NCBI RefSeq assembly: GCF_002019635.1
Contig: NZ_KV917371.1
Coordinates: 2,893,987 to 2,957,986 of the forward strand
Direction: 5' to 3'
Length of the DNA: 64,000 nt
Source: Metabacillus halosaccharovorans
GTDB lineage: Bacteria > Bacillota > Bacilli > Bacillales > Bacillaceae
Shown: piece by piece, positions 17,924 to 27,329 of the stretch
How the letters are laid out: every line of letters starts with the position of its first letter
How positions within the stretch are numbered: position 1 is the stretch's first letter
Position numbers and translations under genes: made by a program
Notes under the pieces: generated by a model
What the model saw: only the letters and a program-made list of their open reading frames with translations
Told to the model about the DNA's origin: nothing
The model's database searches: none

Positions 17924-18752
17924 CAATTTGGTTTATAAGTACACGTGATTCTGCAAGATTAATATTAGCGTCAAATAAAGCTTTAGCAATTATTCTCCGT
18001 GCTCCTTTTGCTGTACTCCAATAAAATTGATCATCAACTAAACCGATAATCGTGTATTCATAGCCGCGAAATTGACCATTAAGGGATGTAATGCCGAACA
18101 CTTGAAAGTGCTCGATTATTTCATTAAGGGAATCTCTTTTTAAACAAGATTCAAATTCCATATTGATTTTTTCACATGCTTCCTCAAGGACTTGCCAAAC
18201 CATGTCCGGGTCCTCTCGGTAGCTGATAACAACACGTTCAATGACTCGCATCCGGTCAATATTGTAGTTATGAATTTGTTTTATCTCACCATTACTGATT
18301 GTTAAAAGCTTTCCGCTCCATTCACGAATCTTTAATGACCTAAGACCGATTTCCTCAACAGTCCCATGAAATGTATTATTTATTGTAATAAAATCACCTT
18401 GATGAAGCTGTTTTTCATAGATAATAAACATTCCTGCGAGTATATCTTTAATAAGGCTTTGAGCACCAAACCCGAGTATGATTCCAGCTACACCGGCTCC
18501 GGCTAAAATGGAGCCGAAATTTTCAACAAATTGAGAAAGAAGATACAAAATAAAACTGATTGTAGCGGTATATTTGGTTAATGACCGAATCAAGCTTTCG
18601 ATTGTTTTTTCTTTTCGTTCTTCGATGAAGTTCGTTTTCTTAAAAAACTTACCGACAATAAAATTAATCAATGTAACACTTATCACTAAAATGACAGCAA
18701 CTAATATGATTTGAACAACTTTTAATCCCAACAGTTCCTTTATTGTTTCCAT
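17904..18752 (-). CDS. yfkC: Small-conductance mechanosensitive channel YfkC (MscS family)
   Basis: 282-aa MscS-type channel. Three membrane segments (about 15-35, 55-75 and 80-105) end in the glycine/alanine-rich pore helix AGAGVAGIILGFGAQSLIKDILAG. The cytoplasmic beta domain follows (GDFITINNTFHGTVEEIGLRSLKIREWSG). It releases osmolytes on hypo-osmotic shock. Gene order matches yfkC. GGTGAC upstream of ATG lies 9 bases after the yfkA stop, so the two genes are probably co-transcribed. Confidence 0.92.
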   Translation of the reverse strand: METIKELLGLKVVQIILVAVILVISVTLINFIVGKFFKKTNFIEERKEKTIESLIRSLTKYTATISFILYLLSQFVENFGSILAGAGVAGIILGFGAQSLIKDILAGMFIIYEKQLHQGDFITINNTFHGTVEEIGLRSLKIREWSGKLLTISNGEIKQIHNYNIDRMRVIERVVISYREDPDMVWQVLEEACEKINMEFESCLKRDSLNEIIEHFQVFGITSLNGQFRGYEYTIIGLVDDQFYWSTAKGARRIIAKALFDANINLAESRVLINQIEKELSN

Positions 18753-18761
18753 TTTGTCACC

Positions 18762-19883
18762 TTATATCTTGGATTTTCGTTTCGTAAAGTCAATGTCTTG
18801 ATAATAACTATTCTTTACAAGTACATTCGGACCTAGACATTGAACAGCAGGACAATGACAGTTTAGTGATTTGGCTATATTAGAATCCATCCATTTAGAA
18901 TAGGCGGATTGAAGAGTGTTATCCTTTATATTTCCAAGAGCAGGTGTATCACCGAAATCTGTCACGATAATATCTCCGTTAAAAATATTCACATTTAAAC
19001 GTGAGCGGCCATCAGGATCATTGCGTACAGTGACATTTTTACTTTCTCTTAAGCGTTGAATAAGTTCGATATCTTCCGGGTTTTCACTGCAAGCATAGAA
19101 GGGTAATGTACCAAATAGCATCCATGTGTTTTCATCTCTGGTATCAAGTAAATGATGAATGGATTTTCGCATTTCAGGAAGTGACAAGGTTTCCAATGAA
19201 CTCGCAAAATCACTTGGATACATGGGATGTATTTCATGACGTTGACAATGCATCTCTTCCACTACCTGCTTATGGATTTTTTCAATATATGGAAGTGTGC
19301 GCTTGTTTAACATCGTTTCTGCCGATACAATTACTCCGGCTTTTACAAGAGCACGGCTATTTTCAATCATTCGCTCAAATAGTTTTGCTCGTTGTTCATA
19401 GGTTGGTTTACGGTCCATCACAGCAAAGCCAACTTCAACAAATTCATCAACTGTGCCCCAGTTATGTGAGATATGTAAAACATCCAAGTAAGGAATAATC
19501 TTTTCATAGCGTTTCAAATCAAGCGTTAAATTTGAATTTATTTGTGTACGAACACCTCGTTCGTGGGCATACTTTAAAAGAGGAACAACATATTGGTCGA
19601 CTGATTTCAAGGAAAGCATCGGCTCCCCGCCTGTAATACTGAGAGAACGCAGGGTTGGTACCTCATCTAATCTCTTTAATAAAAGCTCTATCGGAAGTGC
19701 TTGCGGATCTTTAGGCTGCAGTGTATAGCCAACAGCACAATGTTCACAACGCATATTACAGAGTGTTGTTGTGGTAAATTCTATGTTTGTTAACGTCATT
19801 TGCCCATACTGCTTTACATCTAAATAGGCTTCCCATGGATCATATGACGTTGTAATAGGGTTTGCGGATTTTAGTGCATTCAT
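18762..19883 (-). CDS. yfkA: Radical SAM protein YfkAB
   Basis: 373-aa radical-SAM protein. The 4Fe-4S/SAM motif is CNMRCEHC near residue 42 (CX3CX2C) and is followed by SITGGEPMLS, the GGE motif. The C-terminus ends with the CxCxxxxC signature CHCPAVQC that defines the YfkAB family and probably binds a second cluster. The start follows AAAAAGGAGC. In the B. subtilis 168 reference this locus is annotated as yfkA/yfkB; here the frame is intact. Substrate unknown. Confidence 0.92.
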   Translation of the reverse strand: MNALKSANPITTSYDPWEAYLDVKQYGQMTLTNIEFTTTTLCNMRCEHCAVGYTLQPKDPQALPIELLLKRLDEVPTLRSLSITGGEPMLSLKSVDQYVVPLLKYAHERGVRTQINSNLTLDLKRYEKIIPYLDVLHISHNWGTVDEFVEVGFAVMDRKPTYEQRAKLFERMIENSRALVKAGVIVSAETMLNKRTLPYIEKIHKQVVEEMHCQRHEIHPMYPSDFASSLETLSLPEMRKSIHHLLDTRDENTWMLFGTLPFYACSENPEDIELIQRLRESKNVTVRNDPDGRSRLNVNIFNGDIIVTDFGDTPALGNIKDNTLQSAYSKWMDSNIAKSLNCHCPAVQCLGPNVLVKNSYYQDIDFTKRKSKI

Positions 19884-20048
19884 TTGTTTATGCTCCTTTT
19901 TAAAAGGTAGAAATAACAGCTATAAGAAAATAGCATACCTTTCATTTTAACATGAACATGTCTTTTACACATCCTGTGAGTAAACAATAGATACTTGTCA
20001 AACAATTTAAAATAGTCTACGATACACTTATCTGAAAGGGGCGAAATA

Positions 20049-20237
20049 ATGGGTAACGCAGTACATGACAAGGATTCCCAACTATCTTATTTGAAAAATC
20101 GATTAAATATGTTTTTAGAAGTTCTGGATTCAATGGATCCTGAATCTACAGATGTTGATGATATAGATCGATTAATTCAAATGCTTGATGATCTTGAGAT
20201 GAAACAAAATCAATTTAAAAAAGATTGGGATAAGTAA
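20049..20237 (+). CDS. yfjT: SE1561-family protein YfjT
   Basis: 62-aa soluble acidic helical protein. GAAAGGGGC precedes the ATG, and the stop is followed by a terminator. It contains QLSYLKNRLNMFLEVLDSM and a DDIDRLIQMLDDLEMK helix. Size and gene order match YfjT. Function unknown; the helices suggest a small dimer or an adaptor. Confidence 0.82.
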   Translation: MGNAVHDKDSQLSYLKNRLNMFLEVLDSMDPESTDVDDIDRLIQMLDDLEMKQNQFKKDWDK

Positions 20238-20266
20238 GCTGACACAAGGGGTGTCGGCTTTTTTGA
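20236..20266 (+). terminator. Terminator after yfjT
   Basis: AGCTGACAC pairs with GTGTCGGCT across AAGGG, followed by TTTTTTG. Confidence 0.85.
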
Positions 20267-20275
20267 TACAGATTT

Positions 20276-20289
20276 TGAAAACGCTTTGA
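20276..20289 (+). promoter_or_regulatory. cre-like CcpA box upstream of the fumarase gene
   Basis: TGAAAACGCTTTGA matches TGWAANCGNTNWCA at 13 of 14 positions (G instead of C near the end). It lies about 175 bases upstream of the fumarase ATG, in the likely promoter region. Catabolite repression of a TCA-cycle enzyme is reasonable. Confidence 0.65.
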
Positions 20290-20463
20290 TACGACTTTTC
20301 AATAAATAATCTTACGAGTATAATAAAAATTGTGGGAAAAACCTGAAAGTTTATGAAATGACTAGATTTATAGAATTGACTGAAGCACTTGTATGCAGCG
20401 GCTTTGAAGGGTGCTTACGTATGTCAAAATAATGGAATGTACGTATACATGGGGGGAATCGAG

Positions 20464-22002
20464 ATGGAAAACTTTTATGAGAGTATGTACCAATTAGTTG
20501 TAGAAACTTCGACCAATTTACCAAAAGACGTAAGAAGAGCAATTGCTCAAGCAAAGCTAAAGGAAAGTGCCGGGACACGTTCGGCAATGTCATTAGCAAC
20601 AATTGCAAATAATATAAAAATGGCAGATGACAATATTTCGCCAATTTGCCAAGACACCGGTTTACCAACATTTAAAATAAAAGTGCCTGTCGGTGCAAAC
20701 CAACTTGAAATGACCAAAGACATTAAACGTGCCATTGAGCAGGCGACAAAGGATGGTAAGCTTCGTCCTAACTCAGTTGATTCAATTACAGGTTCTAACA
20801 GTGGTGATAACCTTGGTGAAGGGACGCCTGTTATTAAATTTGAACAATGGGAAAATGATTATATAGATGCCCGCCTGATTTTAAAAGGTGGCGGCTGTGA
20901 AAATAAAAATATTCAATACAGTCTTCCATGTGAACTTGAAGGCTTAGGAAAAGCTGGACGTGATCTGGACGGAATTCGTAAATGTATTATGCATTCTGTC
21001 TACCAGGCACAAGGACAAGGCTGTAGCGCAGGGTTCATCGGAGTTGGCATTGGTGGAGACCGGACAAGCGGATATGAGCTTGCGAAGAATCAACTTTTCA
21101 GACGTGTTGACGATGTCAATGAACGTGAAGAACTGCGTCAGTTAGAAGAGTACGTAATGGAACATGCCAATGAACTTGGTATTGGTACAATGGGATTTGG
21201 AGGAGAAACGACGTTACTCGGATGCAAAGTTGGCGTCATAAACCGTATACCGGCAAGCTTCTTTGTATCTGTTGCATATAATTGCTGGGCATACCGCCGT
21301 TTAGGTGTCCTTATCAATCCTGAAAGTGGTTCGATCAATGGGTGGCTATACCAAGATGGTGAGGATATTGACTTTTCACAAGGTGAAGTAGCTGCAACTG
21401 AAGAACAAGCGGCAGATATAAGAGAAGTTGTTCTTGAAGCACCGATTACAGAAGAGAAAATAAGAGAGCTAAAGGTTGGAGACGTTGTTCGTATTAACGG
21501 AATGATGTACACAGGACGTGATGCGATCCATAAGTACCTCTCTGAAAATGACTCACCAGTTGATTTAAATGGACAAATTATTTATCACTGTGGACCGGTT
21601 ATGTTAAAAGATGAAGATGGTAATTATCATGTAAAAGCGGCGGGTCCGACAACAAGTATCCGTGAAGAGCCATATCAAGGCGATATCATGAAGCGATTTG
21701 GCATTCGCGCAGTCATCGGAAAAGGTGGAATGGGACCTAAAACGTTGAAAGCATTAGAAGAGCATGGCGGAGTATACCTAAATGCAATCGGTGGAGCTGC
21801 TCAATATTATGCAGATTGTATTAAATCAGTTGAAGGTGTAGATTTAATGCAATTTGGTATTCCTGAAGCTATGTGGCATTTAAAAGTTGAAGGATTTACA
21901 GCAGTTGTCACAATGGATTCTCTCGGAAATAGTCTTCATGCTGATGTGGATAAAAGCTCACTTGAAAAATTGGGGAATTTTAAAGAGCCGGTATTTAAAT
22001 AA
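20464..22002 (+). CDS. fumA: Class I fumarate hydratase (4Fe-4S type)
   Basis: 512-aa enzyme that interconverts fumarate and L-malate in the TCA cycle. The N-terminal alpha domain (about 1-290) has three probable cluster ligands: ICQDTGLPTF, KGGGCENKN and GQGCSAGF. The C-terminal beta domain has VRINGMMYTGRDAIHKYL and AAGPTTSIREEP, and the two domains are fused in one chain as in E. coli FumA. ATG at 20464 follows GGGGGGAATCGAG; the frame from 20389 lacks such a site. B. subtilis relies on class II CitG, so this is an oxygen-sensitive alternative or supplement. The Fe-S cluster would link activity to iron and oxidative stress. Confidence 0.93.
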   Translation: MENFYESMYQLVVETSTNLPKDVRRAIAQAKLKESAGTRSAMSLATIANNIKMADDNISPICQDTGLPTFKIKVPVGANQLEMTKDIKRAIEQATKDGKLRPNSVDSITGSNSGDNLGEGTPVIKFEQWENDYIDARLILKGGGCENKNIQYSLPCELEGLGKAGRDLDGIRKCIMHSVYQAQGQGCSAGFIGVGIGGDRTSGYELAKNQLFRRVDDVNEREELRQLEEYVMEHANELGIGTMGFGGETTLLGCKVGVINRIPASFFVSVAYNCWAYRRLGVLINPESGSINGWLYQDGEDIDFSQGEVAATEEQAADIREVVLEAPITEEKIRELKVGDVVRINGMMYTGRDAIHKYLSENDSPVDLNGQIIYHCGPVMLKDEDGNYHVKAAGPTTSIREEPYQGDIMKRFGIRAVIGKGGMGPKTLKALEEHGGVYLNAIGGAAQYYADCIKSVEGVDLMQFGIPEAMWHLKVEGFTAVVTMDSLGNSLHADVDKSSLEKLGNFKEPVFK

Positions 22003-22020
22003 ACGATTAATTAGGAGGAA

Positions 22021-22047
22021 GATCCGCAAAATTGCGGGTCTTTTTTT
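22021..22047 (+). terminator. Terminator of the fumarase gene
   Basis: GATCCGCAA pairs with TTGCGGGTC around AAA, followed by TTTTTTT. Confidence 0.9.
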
Positions 22048-22061
22048 GGTATCGACTGGGA

Positions 22062-22182
22062 ATCTTCGAGTTTTGAGGATATATCAGCGATTCTGGGATT
22101 TTATCAGCGATTTTGAGAATATATCAGCGATTTTAAAAAATTATCTTCGATTCTGAGATTTTATTTTCGATTAGACTTTTTT
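22062..22182. repeat. 20-bp degenerate tandem array, locus 1
   Basis: Units begin at 22062 (21 bases) and then every 20 bases: 22083, 22103, 22123, 22143 and 22163. Examples are ATCAGCGATTTTGAGAATAT and ATCTTCGATTCTGAGATTTT. The last unit, ATTTTCGATTAGACTTTTTT, departs in its second half. It starts 15 bases after the fumarase terminator. There are no spacers, so this is not CRISPR. The array at 57440-57550 has the same consensus on the other strand. Confidence 0.88.
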
Positions 22183-22294
22183 CGACAAAGTGCGCCCGCC
22201 TTGCACAAACAAGCTATTCCCATTTTTTCTCAGTATTGAATTCCTCTCTTAAACAACACTATAACTAATTATGTGAAATGAGGAGAGAACTGTC

Positions 22295-23095
22295 ATGAAA
22301 AAATGGTCTATGCTTTTGACTCTTTTTTGTCTTCTTTTTTTAACGATAAATACAGCACAAGCAGTATCAAATAAGCCAATTCACTGGGGATTTAAAAAGA
22401 GCCAAAATCACGAGCCGGCTTCAGCAGGGAAGGAATTAGATGAGCTTTTAGCTAAGTATGGCTCTTTTTATATGGGGGATACCTCAAAGAAAGAAATCTA
22501 TTTAACGTTTGATAATGGATATGAAAATGGATACACAGAAAAAGTATTGGATGTGTTAAAAGAACGGAAGGTACCGGCAACCTTTTTTATTACAGGACAT
22601 TACCTGGATACGGAAGCTGACTTAGTCAAGCGAATGGTCGATGAAGGGCATATCGTGGGAAATCACTCATGGTACCATCCGGATTTAACGACCCAAAGTG
22701 ATGAGGAGTTAAAAAAAGAGCTAGAATCTGTCCGACTTAAGGTAGAGGAATTAACAGATCAAAAAGGTATGAGCTACCTGAGACCGCCACGTGGTATTTT
22801 TAGTGAGAGAGTACTTAATGATGCAAAAGAACTTGGTTACACATCCGTTTTTTGGTCGTTAGCTTTTGTTGATTGGAAAGTAAATGATCAAAAAGGCTGG
22901 AGATATTCCTATGACAACATTATGAAGCAAATTCATCCGGGTTGCATTTTACTGCTTCATACCGTATCAAAGGATAATGCCGAGGCTTTAGACAATGCCA
23001 TTGTGGAATTAAGAAAGCAAGGCTACACCTTTAAAAGCTTAGATGATTTAATGCTCAGTAGAATGATTGACCATCCTTATCTCATTTCCCTTTGA
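22295..23095 (+). CDS. pdaA: Spore cortex polysaccharide deacetylase PdaA
   Basis: 266-aa exported NodB-type deacetylase (B. subtilis PdaA/YfjS). It removes the N-acetyl group from muramic acid during spore-cortex synthesis, allowing muramic delta-lactam formation needed for germination. The signal peptide is MKKWSMLLTLFCLLFLTINTAQA. Motif 1 is TFDNGYE (the variant Asn after Asp is typical of PdaA), the His pair is HSWYHPD, followed by RPPRG and LLLHT. GAGGAGAGA precedes ATG. Expected to be expressed in the forespore, but no clear sigma-G promoter could be called. Confidence 0.94.
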   Translation: MKKWSMLLTLFCLLFLTINTAQAVSNKPIHWGFKKSQNHEPASAGKELDELLAKYGSFYMGDTSKKEIYLTFDNGYENGYTEKVLDVLKERKVPATFFITGHYLDTEADLVKRMVDEGHIVGNHSWYHPDLTTQSDEELKKELESVRLKVEELTDQKGMSYLRPPRGIFSERVLNDAKELGYTSVFWSLAFVDWKVNDQKGWRYSYDNIMKQIHPGCILLLHTVSKDNAEALDNAIVELRKQGYTFKSLDDLMLSRMIDHPYLISL

Positions 23096-23117
23096 GTTTT
23101 CATTCAAAGGGTTTTTT
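23088..23117 (+). terminator. Terminator of pdaA
   Basis: CCCTTTGA and TCAAAGGG flank GTTTTCAT and are followed by TTTTTT. The pdaA stop lies within the stem. Confidence 0.9.
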
Positions 23118-23183
23118 CATCTTTATTAAGAAAAGAGTATGGAATGTTATAATAATAGGAAAAGGTGAAAAGGAAGAAAGAAT

Positions 23184-24050
23184 ATGTGGATGGAAACGGT
23201 CAGATGTAAAGGTCCATACAATTTTGATGCAGCATTGGATAGGTTATCAATGGATCCAATCATATCACTAAATAAAATTGAAAAGTCGATAAAAGTTCCA
23301 TTCGTTATCAATGACATGCCAAATGTCATTAAGGTCAAAGCAATTGGAACGACACAAGAACCTGCTTTTGAAATAAGTGGAAATAAAGAGGATATAAAAG
23401 AGGCTGCACTGAAAAGAATGGGGAGAATCTTTCGATGGGACTTCCCGCTACAAGATGTTGACATGCATTTTCAGAAGACAAATATTGCTAAGATCTTTGA
23501 ACAACACAAAGGAACGCCAATTGTGTTAGAATTTGATCTTTATAACTGTTTGGTCAAGTGCATCATTCATCAACAACTAAACTTAGCTTTTGCCCATACG
23601 CTAACAACAAGATTCGTTAAAAAATTTGGCTATGAGGTAGAGGGTGTTTGGTTTTATCCTAAGCCTGAAGTCGTTGCCGGACTCCAATACGAAGAGCTAA
23701 GAGACCTTCAATTTAGCGGGAGAAAAGCAGAATATCTTATTGATACATCCAGGCTTATTGCTGAAGGAAAACTGAATTTAGCTGAATTAGCCAATCAAAC
23801 AGACGAAGAAATTTTAAAAAATCTGATTAAAATTCGGGGCATTGGTCCTTGGACAGTTCAAAGCCTTTTACTCTCTGGCCTCGGACGACCAAACCTCTTT
23901 CCAAAAGCAGATATAGGGATACAACGAGCAATTCAACATCATTTTAATCTTGAAAAAAAACCATCACATGTTGAGATGGATCAATATAGTGAACAATGGT
24001 CACCTTATTTAAGCTATGCAACATTGTACTTATGGAGAAGCATTGAGTAG
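23184..24050 (+). CDS. yfjP: DNA-3-methyladenine glycosylase YfjP (AlkA type)
   Basis: 288-aa base-excision repair glycosylase. After an N-terminal AlkA-like domain, the helix-hairpin-helix motif [20 protein letters not shown] and the catalytic Asp in [12 protein letters not shown] mark the HhH-GPD fold, which removes alkylated purines. AAAAGGAAG precedes the ATG. Gene order pdaA-yfjP-rlmCD matches B. subtilis yfjS-yfjP-yfjO, without yfjQ/R. The methyltransferase gene starts 13 bases downstream. Confidence 0.92.
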   Translation: MWMETVRCKGPYNFDAALDRLSMDPIISLNKIEKSIKVPFVINDMPNVIKVKAIGTTQEPAFEISGNKEDIKEAALKRMGRIFRWDFPLQDVDMHFQKTNIAKIFEQHKGTPIVLEFDLYNCLVKCIIHQQLNLAFAHTLTTRFVKKFGYEVEGVWFYPKPEVVAGLQYEELRDLQFSGRKAEYLIDTSRLIAEGKLNLAELANQTDEEILKNLIKIRGIGPWTVQSLLLSGLGRPNLFPKADIGIQRAIQHHFNLEKKPSHVEMDQYSEQWSPYLSYATLYLWRSIE

Positions 24051-24063
24051 AAACGGAGAGTAT

Positions 24064-25476
24064 ATGATGAAAGAAAAGAAGCCGCAGGCAAGTAATATTA
24101 AGATTTCGAAAGGACAAACTTTTCCTCTTACGATCAAACGGCTGGGGATTAACGGTGAGGGTGTAGGTTATTTTAAAAGGCAAGTCGTGTTTGTCCCTGG
24201 TGCCTTACCTGGAGAGGAAGTCTTAGTTGAAGCAACGAAGATCTCACCGAAGTTTGCGGAAGGAAAGGTAAAAACAATTCGAAAGTCTTCACCTTTCCGT
24301 GTGAAGCCGCCTTGTCCGATTTATGAGGAATGTGGAGGCTGTCAGCTTCAGCATTTAGCTTATGATCAACAGTTAAAGGAAAAACGGGATATTGTCATTC
24401 AATCATTGGAACGTCATACGAAATTAAAGGTAAATCAGCTTGATATACGCCCGACGATTGGAATGGAAGAACCATGGAATTACCGAAATAAGAGTCAATT
24501 CCAAGTGGGTCAGCAAAAAGGAAAAGTCATTGCTGGCTTATATGGACTTGATTCACACCGTCTAGTTCCGATCCAAAACTGTATGGTACAGCATCCTTTA
24601 ACAAATAAGGTTTCTGAGGGAGTTAAACAAATTCTCGAAGATTTCCAAGTTCCCATTTATGATGAACGAAAAAGAAAAGGGATAGTTAGGACAATCGTGA
24701 CGCGTGCCGGTTTCCAAACTGGTGAGGTCCAGGTTGTGTTAATTACAACGCAAAAAGAGGTCCCGCGTAAAAAGTTAATAATGGCAGAAATACAAAAGCG
24801 ATTTCCTGAGGTCAAATCGCTTGTGCAAAATATCAATGGAAACAAAACTTCTTTAATTTTTGGGGAGAAAACACTTCATCTAAGCGGAGAAGAAGTGATT
24901 CAGGAAACACTCGGTGACTTAAGCTTTGAGCTTTCTGCAAGAGCATTTTTTCAATTAAACCCAATTCAGACGGTCAAGCTTTATGATGAAGTCAAAAAAG
25001 CTGCCAGCCTAACAGGTCGCGAGAAAATAGCGGATGCCTATTGTGGAGTGGGGACTATTGGGCTTTGGCTTGCTGGTGATGCTAGTGAAGTTCGTGGAAT
25101 GGATACAATTGAAGCGGCTATTATTGACGCACAGGAGAATGCGCAAAAACATGGCTTTACCAATACTACTTATGTTACAGGAACAGCTGAGCATTGGCTG
25201 CCTAAATGGGTGGAAGAAGGATGGAGACCTGACGTTGTGGTTGTTGATCCGCCAAGAACAGGTTGTGACCGTAAGTTATTGGATGCGATTAAAAAGGTAA
25301 AACCGGAGAAATTTGTTTATGTATCATGTAATCCTAGTACATTGGCGAAGGATATTGATTATTTGAGTAAGGATTATAAGGTTGAGTATATTCAGCCTGT
25401 TGATATGTTTCCGCATACGGCACATGTCGAGGTAGTTTCGCAGATGATTTTAATAAATGAAGCAGGCTCCCGATAA
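24064..25476 (+). CDS. rlmCD: 23S rRNA (uracil-C5)-methyltransferase, RlmCD/YfjO type
   Basis: 470-aa SAM-dependent RNA methyltransferase. An N-terminal TRAM domain (about 15-70) is followed by the cluster motif [16 protein letters not shown] (CX5CX2C plus an earlier Cys). The catalytic region contains [26 protein letters not shown] and the nucleophilic Cys in [12 protein letters not shown]. It methylates uridines of 23S rRNA; whether it is RlmC, RlmD or dual cannot be settled. B. subtilis has two paralogues, YefA and YfjO; gene order favours YfjO. ATGs at 24064/24067 follow CGGAGAG. Confidence 0.9.
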   Translation: MMKEKKPQASNIKISKGQTFPLTIKRLGINGEGVGYFKRQVVFVPGALPGEEVLVEATKISPKFAEGKVKTIRKSSPFRVKPPCPIYEECGGCQLQHLAYDQQLKEKRDIVIQSLERHTKLKVNQLDIRPTIGMEEPWNYRNKSQFQVGQQKGKVIAGLYGLDSHRLVPIQNCMVQHPLTNKVSEGVKQILEDFQVPIYDERKRKGIVRTIVTRAGFQTGEVQVVLITTQKEVPRKKLIMAEIQKRFPEVKSLVQNINGNKTSLIFGEKTLHLSGEEVIQETLGDLSFELSARAFFQLNPIQTVKLYDEVKKAASLTGREKIADAYCGVGTIGLWLAGDASEVRGMDTIEAAIIDAQENAQKHGFTNTTYVTGTAEHWLPKWVEEGWRPDVVVVDPPRTGCDRKLLDAIKKVKPEKFVYVSCNPSTLAKDIDYLSKDYKVEYIQPVDMFPHTAHVEVVSQMILINEAGSR

Positions 25477-25649
25477 GGGGAAATCCTGCTTCTATTCAAA
25501 TGTTGGGGCGGCAAATCGTAGTGAATAACCGGTGTGCCGTCTTCTTTTACATCGACCCGATTGACTTCAAGATACTCCCTAGAGTTCCTATTGCAAAAAA
25601 TCATCCGGACCACTTGCAAACAAAGTGCCATTAATTTATCTGAAATCAA
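25392..25649 (-). pseudogene. Possible remnant of a site-specific recombinase C-terminus
   Basis: An 85-codon frame runs against the end of the methyltransferase gene. Its first half contains DKLMALCLQVV and VNRVDVKEDGTPVIHYDLP, resembling the last strand-strand segment of large serine recombinases (DRIEV..DG...IHY). No upstream catalytic part remains and no ribosome site is convincing. If real, it is a scar of a lost mobile element at the edge of the accessory region. Confidence 0.25.
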
Positions 25650-25787
25650 AAATACCTGTATTAGAAATTACTCCATAATACAGGCTCTTCGACGTTAACT
25701 TGTGAATCTTTTCAACTTCTGCAAGTAGGAGTATACCCAGATTGACTTTTGACTCTCCCTTAACTGTCCAAAAAAAATAAAAACTTG
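25477..25787. other. Intergenic region without a clear gene
   Basis: Apart from the recombinase-like fragment, it holds one inverted repeat, CCTGTATTA (25653-25661) against TAATACAGG (25676-25684), which could terminate transcription from the small minus-strand gene. Nothing else could be supported. Confidence 0.5.
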
Positions 25788-25952
25788 CTAAATGATAGGG
25801 TAATTAAAACTATAACGAGGGTTTGTATAGAATGGCGGTCTCCATCCAATTTCAGGCATTGGCCAGGAATGATTGATATAATCCATCTTTACTTTCTCGT
25901 CGGAATAGTTTACCAGCAATAATTTTACTTCCGGATTAAATTCGAATCTCAA
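25788..25952 (-). CDS. Small protein of unknown function (54 aa)
   Basis: AAGGAGG, then 8 bases, then a TTG start at 25952. The product is 54 aa: MRFEFNPEVKLLLVNYSDEK, then KMDYINHSWPMPEIGW, ending RPPFYTNPRYSFNYPII. It is rich in aromatic residues and Pro, has no signal peptide or membrane helix, and its composition is compatible with a small spore-coat or cell-surface protein. The near-ideal ribosome site is the main support. Confidence 0.55.
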   Translation of the reverse strand: MRFEFNPEVKLLLVNYSDEKVKMDYINHSWPMPEIGWRPPFYTNPRYSFNYPII

Positions 25953-26126
25953 AATAGCAGCCTCCTTGATATTTTCTCTTACGTTTTACCTTATTCAAAG
26001 CCCATCAATGTAGAGCAAGTCTTTATTTCCTAGGTGTCCTTATAATAACTCGTTGAATGGAAACAGGCACTTCACTTTTCTGCTCATCATACAGTAAACA
26101 GAACGTTTACTATCAGGAGGTTTGCC

Positions 26127-27329
26127 ATGAGCCAAGAAAAGAAAGATCGCCAAATGCCACAGATGGATCAAATGCAAGATATTGATTCCTTGGTCCAAAT
26201 GTCGGAAATGCCCCAACCGCAAATGAATTATATGCAACAAGCGAATCAGATGCCGTATTATCAGATGCCTCAAATGTCTCAATATTACATGTCACAAATA
26301 AATCAGTATCCAGGGGGCAACGTGATGGGCCAATATCAAAAAAATCAAATGATGGGTCCGAAGAATCAAATGAAGCTGCAGCAGATCCAACAGCTGCAAC
26401 AAGCGTTTGATGCAAACAAAGTGGAACACCCATATCCGATGTACCCTAACTATGGGAAAATAACTAAGTATGAGGAAATTCCGTTGAATTTACCGGAACA
26501 GCGCCAGCTCTTTCATCCAGGTGTAGAAGGGTTAATGGTGCCTCGGCCGATCATTGAAAACCCAAATTATAAAGGCAGCGGAAAATTAAAAGGAAAGGTC
26601 GCGCTTATTACAGGTGGTGACAGCGGAATTGGGGCGGCGGTCGCAATTGCATTTGCCAAAGAAGGCGCGGACGTAGCCATCGCTTATTTAAATGAACATG
26701 AGGATGCAAACCGAACCAAAACGAGGATCGAACAACTCGGTCAGCGTTGTTTGTTAATGCCGGGTGACTTGCGGGATAAACAGCAGTGTGTCGCAATCGT
26801 AGAGCAAACCATCCGGACGTTTGGCCGTCTGGATGTCCTCTGCAACCATGTAGGGATCCAGTTCCAGCAAAAGAGCCTAACGGACATTACGGACCAGCAA
26901 TTCGATGATACATTTAAGGTGAATATCTATTCCCACTTCTATACAACCAGAGCAGCACTTCCATACATGAAACCGGGAAGTTCAATCATTCAAACTTCTT
27001 CTGTAGTGACTTATGTTGGAGAAAAACAAATGATTGATTACACTGCAACAAAGGGGGCTAACGTAGGATTCACGCGCGCTTTGTCGAAAAATGTGGTAAA
27101 TAGAGGAATCCGGGTTAATGCAGTAGCACCTGGGCGAATTTGGACACCTCTTATCGCAGCTAGCTTCTCATCAGACCAGGTTGCCGTATATGGTGCCTTT
27201 AACCCGATGCAACGGGTTGCCCATCCATTTGAGCTTGCCCCAACATATGTGTATTTAGCTTCTGATGATTCTCGTTTCGTTACAGGCCAAGTGCTCCATG
27301 TAGACGGTGGGGAATCTACTCATTCATAA
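26127..27329 (+). CDS. SDR oxidoreductase with Met/Gln-rich N-terminal extension
   Basis: 400-aa protein. Residues 1-90 are a low-complexity Met/Gln/Pro/Tyr region with repeated MPQM, QMPYYQM and MSQ units. Residues about 105-145 carry the [12 protein letters not shown] segment seen in YhxC/YhxD/YdaD-type SDRs. The SDR domain follows: TGGDSGIG cofactor loop, NHVG in place of NNAG, catalytic Ser in IIQTSS, YTATKGA (YxxxK) and the C-terminal VDGGE. Start ATG follows CAGGAGG. The longer N-terminus is unlike the usual roughly 290-aa family and resembles spore-coat sequence. Local G+C looks higher than in neighbours, which may point to transfer. Confidence 0.88.
   Translation: MSQEKKDRQMPQMDQMQDIDSLVQMSEMPQPQMNYMQQANQMPYYQMPQMSQYYMSQINQYPGGNVMGQYQKNQMMGPKNQMKLQQIQQLQQAFDANKVEHPYPMYPNYGKITKYEEIPLNLPEQRQLFHPGVEGLMVPRPIIENPNYKGSGKLKGKVALITGGDSGIGAAVAIAFAKEGADVAIAYLNEHEDANRTKTRIEQLGQRCLLMPGDLRDKQQCVAIVEQTIRTFGRLDVLCNHVGIQFQQKSLTDITDQQFDDTFKVNIYSHFYTTRAALPYMKPGSSIIQTSSVVTYVGEKQMIDYTATKGANVGFTRALSKNVVNRGIRVNAVAPGRIWTPLIAASFSSDQVAVYGAFNPMQRVAHPFELAPTYVYLASDDSRFVTGQVLHVDGGESTHS

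Noticed and set aside
22062-22182. CRISPR-like array
   Set aside because: Units follow each other without unique spacers, are degenerate, and no cas genes are present.
22237-22263. Sigma-G promoter before pdaA (TGAATT with CACTATA)
   Set aside because: Spacing of 14 bases is wrong for sigma-G and the -10 match is weak.
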